A DNA stretch of 64,000 nucleotides. Origin: Amoebophrya sp. A120 (taxonomy: Eukaryota; Sar; Dinophyceae; Syndiniales; Amoebophryaceae). The notes beneath the pieces were generated by a model. That model ran no database searches and was not told where the DNA came from. It saw only the letters and a program-made list of their open reading frames with translations. The stretch's first letter is position 1; every line of letters starts with the position of its first letter. Positions 23,201 through 35,200 of this stretch are shown here, one piece after another. Made by a program: the position numbers and the translations under genes. The DNA lies in contig CAJINV010000020.1 in the NCBI GenBank assembly GCA_905178155.1, forward strand, positions 496,001 to 560,000, in the 5' to 3' direction.

Positions 23201-26200
23201 GTAAAAGAAATAAAGAAAAAATATAGTAAGGTCTCCATATTTTTCCGATACGCCCACCCAAGACGCAGCCGGATACAGAGCGAGAGGACGCAGATGTGTG
23301 AGCGGGAGACCAGCTTAGATTAGACCAATAAACATGTATCCTGAATGAAAAGTGAATAATTATCAAACAAGAAATAGAAAGTAGATAGATTGAAAATTGA
23401 TAGAAAAATATATAACAAATTCGACAAAAAACAGAGGACAAAATGGGGAGAAAAAATCGCAGGAAGGCCCAAACGGGAACCGAAGCCGAGATTACGATAC
23501 ATCTTCGTGCCAGAATATGGAATGAGCATCTACTCAAGAACAACACGAATCTGTCGGATGCAATCAAGAAGCACCCGCACAAGGACAAAAATCAAGTAGG
23601 AAAAAAAATATACGTCTGCCGGCACTGCTATGACACCTTCCCAAACCAAACAAGACACTCGGGCCACCAGACAACATGCGGCAACGAAGATCTGATCTGC
23701 GAAGACGTCAGCAGTCTAATTCTCGATGAGAATTATTTTGAAGTCATGCATGTTGATTTTGATACTGATGAGACTAAAAATACTGGCATGACAACCATTA
23801 TCTGGGTAAATAATCCGAAAAGGGATCAGATGAAGCGTCATGGTTGTAGTGGCAAGTTTGTGTGTGGTAACTGCGAAATCGCGAACAGTAACAACTACCG
23901 CTTCTTAGTTATGCATCATCAAACCTGTCAGCGCTCTATAGATAGGGCGTTGAAGGTGCAGCGACTAGGTTTAGGTAGGAGCACCCGGCAGTGCTTTCGT
24001 TGCTCTGCAAATGTGCTAGCCCTGCGCGCCCATATTATTCAGCATAACAAACTTGATAATGCAAAATATGTCAGCACCAAGAAACTGATAAACTTAGATA
24101 TATTTAATTGGGACGAATGTGTAGCAATGTCAGATGTAATATTGGAGGAAGCGAACTGGGGCGAGTTCCTGCCGGTGTTCATGAACGCGCAGTCGATACA
24201 CACGAACGGGGTGGGGTACTACATTATTGACTACCTGGACTCCTTTGGGCCGCATGTGGTGGGAATTAACGAGACCGGGGTTTCCAACCTGGACGACACG
24301 TGGTACATCAAGCAGTTTCTCGAAATGGGGTACCGCGTCCTCATCTGCCCGCAGGTGTTGAGAAGAAAGAAGCAGGGGTGTACGATGGTGCTGATTCGGG
24401 CGTCAGTGAAACTGGTGAACATTGTGGAGATTGGCGACACGGACGGCACGGAAATGATCCACGTCCAGCTGGAGATGTGCAAGAAAATATTCGACGTGAA
24501 AGTGTTGTACGCGCAACACGGGAAGCTGGATACTACCATGATGCCAATCAGCAGTGGAGTGGTAATGGGAGACCTGAACGCACGATCGCGGATGTGGGAC
24601 GTGGAGACAAACGACAACGGAAAAAAATTGGAAAAGTTTCTACGGGGGGAAACGGGAAAGAACCTCATCTGCGCGAACGACCCGAATACCAGCACGAGGA
24701 TTAGCAAGACCGCGCAAACGTCTCCGGACGTAGTTTTGTACACAGACGACTTTGCAGATGTGGAGCATTTTGATGCTATTTTGCCTTTCTTCGAAGAAAA
24801 AATCTCTCGCAATGAGCTCCCGCTTGGAGAGTTGTCCCGCAACATGCATGACGGGGAAATGCATGACCTTCTTGTAGAGCTGGATGTTGATCCGACTAGT
24901 ACTGAAGAACCTACAGGGACTCCTGCAAACGTCTCAATCTCGCGAGGGCAACATGAGCATGAGGGACAGATGTCAATTGCAAACGGTTTGGAGTTGCTAC
25001 GGCTTGATGATGCTGAAATACCCCCTGACAGCCCCCCGCAGAGAAGAAGGTTATCTGAGGAGTCGGATTTTGCCGGTCTAAATCCTGCTGCGGAAGTTGA
25101 TGAAGATGAACTTTTTGCGCTTTCTCTAGATCAGATCCCGGAGCCAGAAAGCGACATGACCTTTAGAGGAGTATCAGGAAAGCAGAAAACAGGCAAGACT
25201 GCGAAGCAGAACATGAGCAGACCAAGGAGTAAGTCAGCTACTAGCGCCAGTGATGATGGGGATGACGCGGCGGGTGAAGAAATAGGGTCATTGAGAACAG
25301 CAGTACTATCTAGAAATAGGGGGGCAGAGTCCTCCTCATCAAGTAGTGCTAACGCTAGTAGGAATGTAATGCATGCTTCTGCATCTACTAGTGTGAACGC
25401 TGATAGCTTTGGTGACATTGTGATGGGTTTTGAGTCGATGAATATTGCGGATGTGCATGATACAGGTACGGGGGGATCGAAAAAGAAAAGCATCTCAAAG
25501 TCAAAAAATTTACAAGCAGACAATAAAAAGAAAAACAAACGGAGTACCACGCAGCCTGCCCGAGGAGCGGCGAGGACCAAGAAGGCGGAGGTGGACAATA
25601 CGGAACTGGAAGAAAGAAGGAGGGAAAGAAAAGCAGCCGCAGATCGAGCTAGAGAGAAAGGAAAAATGTGGCATAGTTGCTCCGATCATTGTCTTGTAGA
25701 AACAAGATTTGTATTGAAAAACGCCATTCCTGACATCCCGGACATGCATGAGTATGATGCTGAATGGGGGGGAGTATCTCTTGATTTGCATGATAGTCCG
25801 TGCATGAATGAGGAAGAAGTTGCAGACAGGTACGCAAAGAACCTTCCAAGATTTATTTTTGAAGAAGGGGTTGAAGTGAAAAAACAAAAATGGGTGGGGC
25901 CTTTCAATGAATCCATAACAAAGGTGATGCGGACTTCGCGGATTATGAAGGAGGGATGGACAAAACTGCGACCGGTTTTCGCGCAGAAGGAGCTACAAAA
26001 GTTACAGAGGGTGATCATCTCGTCTGCCAAAGAACATCTTCCAGGGAAGCGGGCTGCGAAGTCTACTGCGCCGGGAAGCAGGGATCCGAAGCGAAAGAAA
26101 GCAGCGGGAAATGGAAGTAGTGCTGTAAACGGTTCCAACGTACAGGAGCCTGCTGATGAAGGTTCTGGCGAAGACTGCGACAGCCTTGACCCGAAGAAAC

Positions 26201-29200
26201 GGTGGGATGTAATTAATAAAACAGTTCGGGATAAGCAGAAGTGGTCAACTGGATTTCCCTCGCAACTAATAGCAAAGGAGTGCCGGGCGAAATATTATCG
26301 ACGGGTAACAGGCGACCACTCTGTAGGAGAAGACGAGAATGAAAAAGCAGACAAGCTGATCAAGAAAAAGAAATTAACGCAAAAGCCAATCCCGTCCGAA
26401 GTAACATTAGACCACAGAAAAATTGTGTCCTACTTTCACACACAGTACAGAACGAGGCCTGAGCTTGTATACCAAAAGAATGGAATTTCTGGGGACGATT
26501 TCAAAGATTTGCAAAATAAAGCCTATGAAACAAAACGCGCTCTGCAAGAAATAGGCAAAAGGCATGTTGATGATCGGGTGGCAAGGGGGGACTATTGGCA
26601 CCTTTCCTATGTGGAGTTCAGGTCTGCACTGCGAAGACTGGGAACGGGACGCAGCCCGGGTGACGATGGCATCGCACACGAACTCATACTCGCGATGGAA
26701 GGACTACCGCTAGAGGTGTTGTACCGCATCTACTACCTGCTGCTGAAGCATTGCAGATACCCGGACGCTGCGCGGGACATAATCCTCGCCCCGGTAGCAA
26801 AGACACCACAGCAGCCTTGGGTAGAATCACTTTTCAGACCAGTATCGCTAATATCTGTATTGGGGAAAATAATGGACATTCTACTTGATAGACGATTTTG
26901 CATATACTTAGAAGGATGGAGCTGGGTTGGTAGTCAAAGGCTCGCGCGTTCCAAGTCTCCTATGTTGCCGGTCTATTCTGTTGCTTACCGTCTTGCATTT
27001 TTTAAGGAGCTATGTGCAGTCAGAATGTTGGATTTCTTGTTCTCGGACCACTTCTTTCAAGCCGTCGGGCAAGAAGCATGAAAAGACATTCATCATCCTT
27101 AATGATAATGAGGCGGGTTTCGACGTTGTCGACCACTCAACGCTCCTCAGCACGATGGTTGAGTTCGAAGTCCCTGATGATCTTGCATTATCCGCGTTGG
27201 ACTGGTTGCATGACAGGAAACAAAAAATAAGAGACCCTGACGCCCTGAGACCCAAACCAGTGAAACACGACGGCAGCGTGGTTTTCTTGTGTTTAGAATG
27301 ACGAAAAATAAATACTCATAGCATCGTGATTTCGATTTCTCTTGTTTTTTGGGGGATCCGCCTCTCCACGGGGATCCGCCCGCTCCCCGGGGATCCGCCT
27401 GTTACTCGGGGATCCGCCCGCTCCCCGGGGATCCGCCTTCGCCCAGGGGATCCGCCCGTTCCCCGGGGATCCGCCTTCGCCCAGGGGATCCGCCCCTTCC
27501 CCGGGGAACCGCCTTCGCTCAGGGGATCCGCCCGCTCCCCGGGGATCCGCCTTCGCGCAGGGGATCCGCCCGCTCCCGGGGATCCGCCTTCGCTCAGGGG
27601 ATCCGCCCGCTCCCGGGGGTCCGCCCGCACCCCGGGGATCCGCCTTCGCCCAGGGGGTCCGCCCGTTCCCCGGGGATCCGCCTTCGCCCAGGGGATCCGC
27701 CTGCTACTCGGGGATCCGCCCGCTCCCCGGGGATCCGCCCGCTCACCGGGGATCCGCCTTCGCCCAGGGGATCCGCTTGTTCCTCGGGCATCCGCCCGTT
27801 CCCGGGGGATGCGCCCGTTCCCCGGGGGCTCCGCCCGCACCCCGGGGGATCCGCCTTCGCCCGGGGGGCCCACCGGTTCTCCGGGGGATCCGCCCGCACC
27901 CCGGGGATCCGCCTGTTCTGCGGGGGATCCGCCCGCGCCCCGGGGGGTCCGCCGGTTCTTCGGGGGATCCGCCCTCGCCCCGGAGGGCCGGCCCGCCTCC
28001 CGCGGATCCGCGCGCCCTCGGGGGGTCCAGCCTACGAACTTTCTTTGGGGGGATCCTCCTCAGCTCGGGGGATCCGCCCTCGCCCCGGTGCGTTCGCCCC
28101 AGCCTCCGGGGATCTCCCCTTGCCAGGAGGGATCCGATATTCGTGCTTGCCCCTCGGACTGCGCCGGCGTCGCGGGGTTTCACTCCCTCCCCGACGGACA
28201 CCCGGCCAGCCCGGGGCGGGTGCGCCCTTGCGCCAGAGGCTCCCGCCTTAGGGGTCCTTGCCCTTGCCGCGTTGGCGGTGGGCACGGGCACCGGCACCGG
28301 CAAACCGGCGCACATTTCTTGTTTCGGCTTGGTTCTTCCAAGTTGTCAGCGTGTTGCTGGTTGTCAAAGCGGCGCGTTGACAACCAGCAGCAGGATCGAG
28401 ATGCGACAACCACACAGAAACAGGAGGCGTCCGCACAACCACCCGAGGCCTTGAGAATCGAGAGAATGCGCGCCGGTTTGCCGCGATGCCCTGCACTCGA
28501 GTGCGTTCCAAAATCTTCCAAAATGTGCGCCGGTTTGCCGCGGTGCCCGAAATCGACGCTGTGCCGGCGGGGAAAGACCGCGAAGGACGGCGCGAATCCG
28601 GCCGGAGGATTCCGGAGAGGATTTTGGAATCCTCTCAGGAATCCTCTTCCGAAATCGAGGCAATACCGCCGGGGGAAGGGCGCGGAAGACGGCTCAACTT
28701 GGGCCAGAGGGTTCCCGAGAGGATTTCGGAATCCTCTGCGGAATCCTCTGTGGAATCCGCGCCCGGAATCGAGGCAGTGCCGTCGGGGAAAGGGCGCGAG
28801 GGACGGGCCAACTTGGGCCAGAGGATTCCTGAGGGTGGGGATTTTGGAATCCTCTGCAGAATCCTCTGCGGAATCCTCTCGCGAAATCGAGGTAGTGCCG
28901 CCGGGGTAAGGGCGCGGAAGACGGCTCAACTTGGGCCACGGGATTCCTGAGAGGATTTTGGAATCCTCGGCGGAATCCTCTGCGGAATCCTCTGTGGAAT
29001 CCTCCCCCGAAATCGAGGCACTGCCGCCGGGGAAAGGGCGCGGAAGACGGCTCAACTTGGGCCAGAGGATTCCTGAGAGGATTTTGGAATCCTCTGTGGA
29101 ATCCTCTGCGGAATCCTCTGTGGAATCCTCCCCCGAAATCAAGGCACTGCCGCCGGGGAAAGGGCGCGGAAGACGGCGCAACTTGGGCCAGAGGATTCCT

Positions 29201-32200
29201 GAGAGGATTTTGGAATCCTCTGAGGAATCCTCTATGGAATCCTCCCGCGAAATCGAGGCACTGCCGTCGGCGAAAGGGCGCGAGAGACGGCGCAACTTGG
29301 GCCAGAGGATTCCTGAGAGGATTTTGGAATCCTCTCAGGAATCCTCTGCGGAATCCTCCCCCGAAATCGAGGCACTGCCGTCGGGGAAAGGGCGCGGGGG
29401 ACGGCTCAACTTGGGCCAGAGGATTCCTGAGAGGATTTTGGAATCCTCTGCGGAATCCTCTGCGGGATCCTCTGCGAAAATGTGCGCCGGTTTGCCGGGG
29501 CCGCCAGGTTGCTCGCAATCCGCAGCCGACTGTGGCGATCTGGGCGCACGAGACTGCAACGCAGACGCGGCGCGGTTGTGCAAACAAACAGCAGCGGAGT
29601 CCTTGCGCGCGCCGCGTTTTCGGTTGCATTGCAACACACTTTAGCACGAGCTAAGCCGAAGGTTTCCCGGGAAACCTTAAACGACCTTGCCCGAGCGGAA
29701 TCCATTGATTTCTGGGTCTCACAGCGTCACTTTCTCAAAAATAAAGACCGATGATAACTCGTGGAGCTTATCTCCCGGCATGCCGCAAGGCAGTCCTTTC
29801 AGTGGTTCTGCGTTCAATATCCATAGCCAGAAACTGATAAAAAAAATGGAGAAGATAAACGGCCCCCCGCTCGGAACACAAGGGCAGTATTCCGATGATA
29901 ATAATCAAGGCGGGAGCGGAGAGAAGGAGAGGGCGACCACGGTGACGGAGGAGCTGGTGAAGGAGGGAAGGGAACTATTTATTTTTTTCGAGGGTGACAA
30001 GGCCGAAGAAATTTGGTTTGAAACGAAGCAGAACAACAACAAGAAACTTCTAGAAGCCGAGGCGAAAAATAAAGAGGTACGGGACCCAAGAGAACTTGCA
30101 GGAAGTTCATTAGGATTCTTCTTCGATGGAACATGGACTATGTCGTCGCACTATCTTATCATGTCTGCTGAAGGAAAAAAAGAAATGGCCAACGTTGCAC
30201 GAATCAAGAAGCTTCGCTTCTCTTGTAGAGTTGACGTATTCCGAGCTCTTGCATACTCTGCATTTTTGTCGAATTCGGTGCCAATGTATGTCTATTTTTC
30301 GGCCGCTAACAAAGCAAAAATCCAAAAAGATGTCGCAAAAGGACTGAAATTAATGGCATTCCTACCAATGCAATGCCCAAGTGCCATCCTCTTTCATGCG
30401 GCAGCTTTACCGAGTATCACGGCGGCCTTCATTGTCGAGAACGTGATGGCGTTCTGGAAACAAGCAGCAATAGGGGCGGGAGAGATGGGAGATTATGAAG
30501 AAATAAAAAAGAAATGCATCGAGGAAAACTTCACTTCGACTTCAGCAATAGAAGCGCTCCAAAAAACATACAAACAGGCATGGACATCGATTATGCAGCG
30601 CATCTCTGTCATGTGTTTCCCGGACATACATGAAGCCCTTATGGCGCAAGGACTTAAAATTGGCAGAGTGTACTGGAAAGGGGTAAGACTCCAGGTGCGA
30701 ACGATGGCGACAGTGGCGCGGGATTTTGGGTGTAGTGACCTCACCAAACTTAACGAGGAGGAGAAACAGCATCTACGGATCAGCATCGCATGGAAGCAGC
30801 AGGAGATGATCACGGGTTTGCTACGGTCCTCGATGCATCGGATGGCTACCACAACAGACGGAACGGTGGACAATCAGAGGAACCACGGCGCTGCGGCAGG
30901 AGTAACGTGGTGGCATGATGCATATCGATTGGAGGACGTAAAAAGAGATGATGGATGGGTTCTGGAAGGTAGAGAAACATATCCCGAGCCAATTGTCGTA
31001 AGCTATGCATATGTCATGCCGCCATACCACATGTCTGACTTGGTTCGGGTAGACTGTTTCGATGCTGAAGGATTTGGCTTCATCCATCATCTCGAAAAGT
31101 TGAGACTCGCACTGCTATCCTCGGGAGCAAGATTTAGTATACGCGAATTCCATTTTTTCCTGGACTCGAACTCGTACTGCGAAGCGATGGAGTGTTTTGG
31201 GGACAAGTCAAACCCGCTGGCGATTAAGGGCATGCTGCTGATGGAGGAAATTCGGGAAATATGCCTGGGCACCGCGGGTCCAGATCCGGCGGAAGGAGAA
31301 GTTCTTTTTGCGATCTACTACACGCCAGCGCACTGCGGGAACTGGTACAACGACTGCGCAGATGCCACGGCAACTAGGGCGATGCAGGAGTGGTGGAAAG
31401 GGCACAAGTCCCATCAAGATGGAGACTCGGCACTAGGAAGCGTTTACTTGAAGCAAATCACCGCCCCGCTACTGCGCCAAGTCGCGACGAAACTTGTAAT
31501 GCAGGATGAGTTTTCACGGTGTAAATCGGTTTCGTCATACATGCTGGACAGGAGACAACGCCTTGGGCCTTATCGTCCCCCTGCGGGTTGCCTTAGATCA
31601 AGGGAGGCCGAATTGCTATACTTCTGGCGCTACCTAGGTATTGCACAGAAAGGACATCTTTTTTGCGACGAAATTCTGTTTGAAGGAGCGGATGGGCAGG
31701 GGATTTTCAAGCAAAAATGCGCAAGGTGTGGTGGGGTGTTCGACTGTGTAGTAGACCATGCTTTATTCACATGCCCAAAAATTGAAAGTGTCCGCCGGAG
31801 ACACTTAGGACAAAACGCAATACCAAAAGAATTGGGCATGAATAAGCTAGATAGTCCGAAACTAATGCTGACTTTCATATGTGACGCAGAAGCCGGACTA
31901 ACAACGGAGTACTACCGGCGGGAGGTGGCCAAGACGCTGGAAAGAACAGGCACAACTATGAACAAAACAAAAAAATCAAAACCACGGGAGCCGAACAGTT
32001 TCGAACAACATCTTCAGGAGATGAAAATCTTCAACGAAATGTTTGGCATGCGGAGAACCAGAACTGCAACAGCGGCGGGAGCATCGCAACAACTGCCGGC
32101 GGCGCAACCACATCTTCATCAGTCCGCACCAACGACTGCAGGGCAACAACCAGTACGACCAGCGGTGGAGGGAACATTGAGCGGCAGCTTGCGTGCAGGT

Positions 32201-35200
32201 ACTGGAGCGAAGACCGTGGAGGCCGGGATGACGTCTACTACTACTTCGTCGTCGATTTCTTTACCAGTGCCTTCGCTCCAGCCAAAGGTCTCAGTTTGGG
32301 AATCTGGACAGAGAAGAGAAAAAGAGCGCATGGACCGGGTGAAGAGGACCTACGGAGGAAAAAAATGGGTGTGCACAAGCAGGCTGTTAAGTGCATACGA
32401 ACTGGAAGATGACAGCAGCACGGAGTTTTACATCGAAAGGACTTTTTTCTGCGAAAACATGGGACGAGAAGAGGAACGGGTTGAGGGAGTTTGGTTTTAT
32501 GTTGACAGCACAGGACTGCACCAGCCGTCGGACTCGGAGAGAAGTGGGTGGGTTGGATAGTATGGTAAAAATAAAATAATTCTTTAAAAAGGCAAATGTG
32601 AAAAGTATAATGCAAGTCTCCACTGGTAGTTCGCTTTTGTTCTATGCTTTGCACTGCTGTTTTTTTTTCCATGCCCTGTTGCATCTCTCTGCAGCCCCGG
32701 TGTGACAGTCTCCACTCGATATATATGCTCAGGGTGGACCTCGGGCCCTGGTGGACCCCGATCACCAGGTGTAGGCTTCTTTCTACTTAGTGGTGCACTA
32801 GCTGCGATTACCAGTTGAGACCAAATCTGTAATGCAGAAATGATACATGCCTTCATTATTTGTTTTTAGGTATTACTCATGATGAGATCATGGATTACCA
32901 CGCTAGTTGACAGTAAAAAAGTAAAAAGGGTCAAAATGAAAAAAGAAATAAAGAGAGGTAAATACGCGGGGAACAGAAGAGGAGATGAATTTTATTTACA
33001 GAACAAGAAGGATCTGGACAAGAACACGGATTTTTAATGGAATCACGGATCAAGAGCATGATGACCAAGCACACGGGGGGAATTGTCGTGCTGATCCTGA
33101 ATTTGGCCGCCGACCTGTGCTCAGAATCAGGCTGGGTATAAGAAATTCGACACACACTTGTACGAAGCGATGGTGATTACCTTTGTTCCGCTGGTAGAGT
33201 GTTGGACTCGCAGACGCGGCTGAGGGGTGTTAGCGGACCGGGACGCGGAACCAAGGCTGCAGCGGGTTCAGGACTCTATCAGTCAGGGCATAGGGGGGAG
33301 TTGCTGGTGAGATGTCACAGGCGGTCGAATGATGAAGAAGAAGGTTACGTTAAAAATACAATAAAGAAATGAGTGCAAAGGGACCACTAACATGACATCA
33401 GAAAAAATCACGCAAGTCGTATATGTGCTGCTTCTCTTTGTCTTCTATGTAGCAGGGATCAGGTCCTTGCTTCTCTGTCTGGTCTGTAGATGGCTCGAGG
33501 CTGTACTGGGGGTGCACAGTCACCATTACTCATATGTTCGGTAGGATTATCTTTTTGTCTCTTGTTTTGCTCCGATCTTCTTGGATCTTTCCTTCCCCCT
33601 TTATTTTGTAGCGGCCTCTCCCCGTTCCGTAGTCTCTCTGCCGTCAGGAGCTGCTCCATAGATCTTTCCTTTCCTTTTTTTCCAGGCCGGTGTTTGTTTG
33701 TCTCTGCTGCTTGATCTAGGTTTCCTATCTGCTACGCGCATGTGTACCTTTGTGCCCGGAAGTTTTCTTTTAAACATGAAGCACGAATATGGCGATAGGC
33801 ATTGACAGACAAGACCCCTACAAAATCTTCAGTCCCGACCACCCCCAGAGTGGGACTGAAGAAATATTTTATAAATTTGCAATGCGTGGGAAAGGAAAAA
33901 ATGGCGCGAGAAAATAACGACGAAGCAGCACGAGACGAGATAGCCGTAGCGCAATATAGCGATGATATTGCGGTTGCTGTACCGATGGGAGCAAGACAAG
34001 GACCGATGGGACTGGAAATGCTGCAACACATCCGACGGGTGCTAGGACAAGCAGAACCCCAAGCACGCCCCCGACATGAAGCGAGTCATCACATATTGGC
34101 ACTCGACATCAACAACTTCTTCAACGCGGTGCCAGCCCATGAGCAACGGGCGGAGGGGGGCGGCGATGCTGAACGTGATGGGCAAGACGATGAAGATCAG
34201 GCGGACCAAATTGATGGCGCAGGACAAGCTGCAGAACATGCCGGGGGAAACCGAAACACGAGGAGAATTATGGGGAGACACAGCGTCCGATCACGAAGAA
34301 TTTAGATACCTTCATGAGATAACTTTAATGTAGAAGTGAAAAAAGAACGGCAAGGAGGCTGACATCTGGTGGGCGCTAAACGGAAACAAAATGCGAACGA
34401 AGTGACGCTGACAGTGAAAAACAAAATAGACGAATGCTGCTGGTGACATTGTACCTGCTGGAGTATAGACGATAAAGAGGTACCCCCAAAGTAAAACTTA
34501 CTCTCTTGGTGTGTTCACAAATGCTGCAATGATACAAAAACATCTACAAGAAGATAATTTATGCATGTAGTTATGGTCTTCCGCTCACACTTACCTCGGG
34601 CCGGTAGATGACCAACTGATATGGGACATACGCAATGAATCTATTAGCATAAACACAGGCTTATCATTCTGAATTCTGCATGCAGCAAGTCTTTACCTCT
34701 ATTTTCTGATGCTGTTCTTCTCGGCAGCATCTATCTCTCCTTCATGTCGATGTTCATTATGACTGAGTTTTGATAGGTATGAGATGAAGGGCGATAGATG
34801 GGCCTGCGCATGACAGAGATGTTCAAGAGGAGGTAATGCAAACATAAGTGAAGTATAAGCCGAAGAATGATAAGAAAAAGGAAATGCTAATATTTCTTTT
34901 TAGGTCTGCATAAATTCGAAAGAAAGCAAGGGCTGTGGACGGGAAAGGTATATTCTGCGTAGGTCCGCTCTGCGGTCTACGCACAACTCGACGAAGATCC
35001 GGAACTTTATATGCTGTTTTATATGATGTCGGTTGTGTTTTTATATGCTGTGGATCGCATCGGATCCGGCTGGGGCAATATGATTTTGCATGTGTATCAT
35101 GAGGTAGCCCACGGCGGAGAGGACCACTGTCCTCGAGTCGTTAACTAAAACGAGTGCTTTGGACGTTAACTAAAACGAGTGCGTTGCGCGGGTTTAGGGT

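Larger units (their letters stand above)
27311..29730. repeat. 2.4-kb insertion splitting the LINE reverse transcriptase
   Basis: Lies between RT motif A and motif B. It contains two different tandem arrays, spacer copies of GTGCGCCGGTTTGCCG, and an inverted repeat GCTGGTTGTCAA / TTGACAACCAGC (28354-28394). The reverse transcriptase coding sense resumes at about 29735. Insert boundaries are estimates. Confidence 0.7.
23443..32560 (+). mobile_element. Degenerate LINE (non-LTR retrotransposon), APE-RT-RNaseH-CCHC type
   Basis: Order of domains on the + strand: three Cys/His finger-like motifs, apurinic-type endonuclease, reverse transcriptase, RNase H, CCHC knuckle. This order fits the I/R1/Tad-like branches of LINEs. 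It is broken by a frameshift near 26930-27010 and by a 2.4-kb tandem-repeat insertion (27311-29730) inside the RT, so it is not autonomous. It sits in the same direction as the host gene. Confidence 0.88.

Noticed and set aside
27316-29647. Several long open frames on both strands (up to 527 codons)
   Set aside because: Produced by the tandem arrays inserted in the LINE; overlapping frames are open simultaneously, which real coding sequence does not show.
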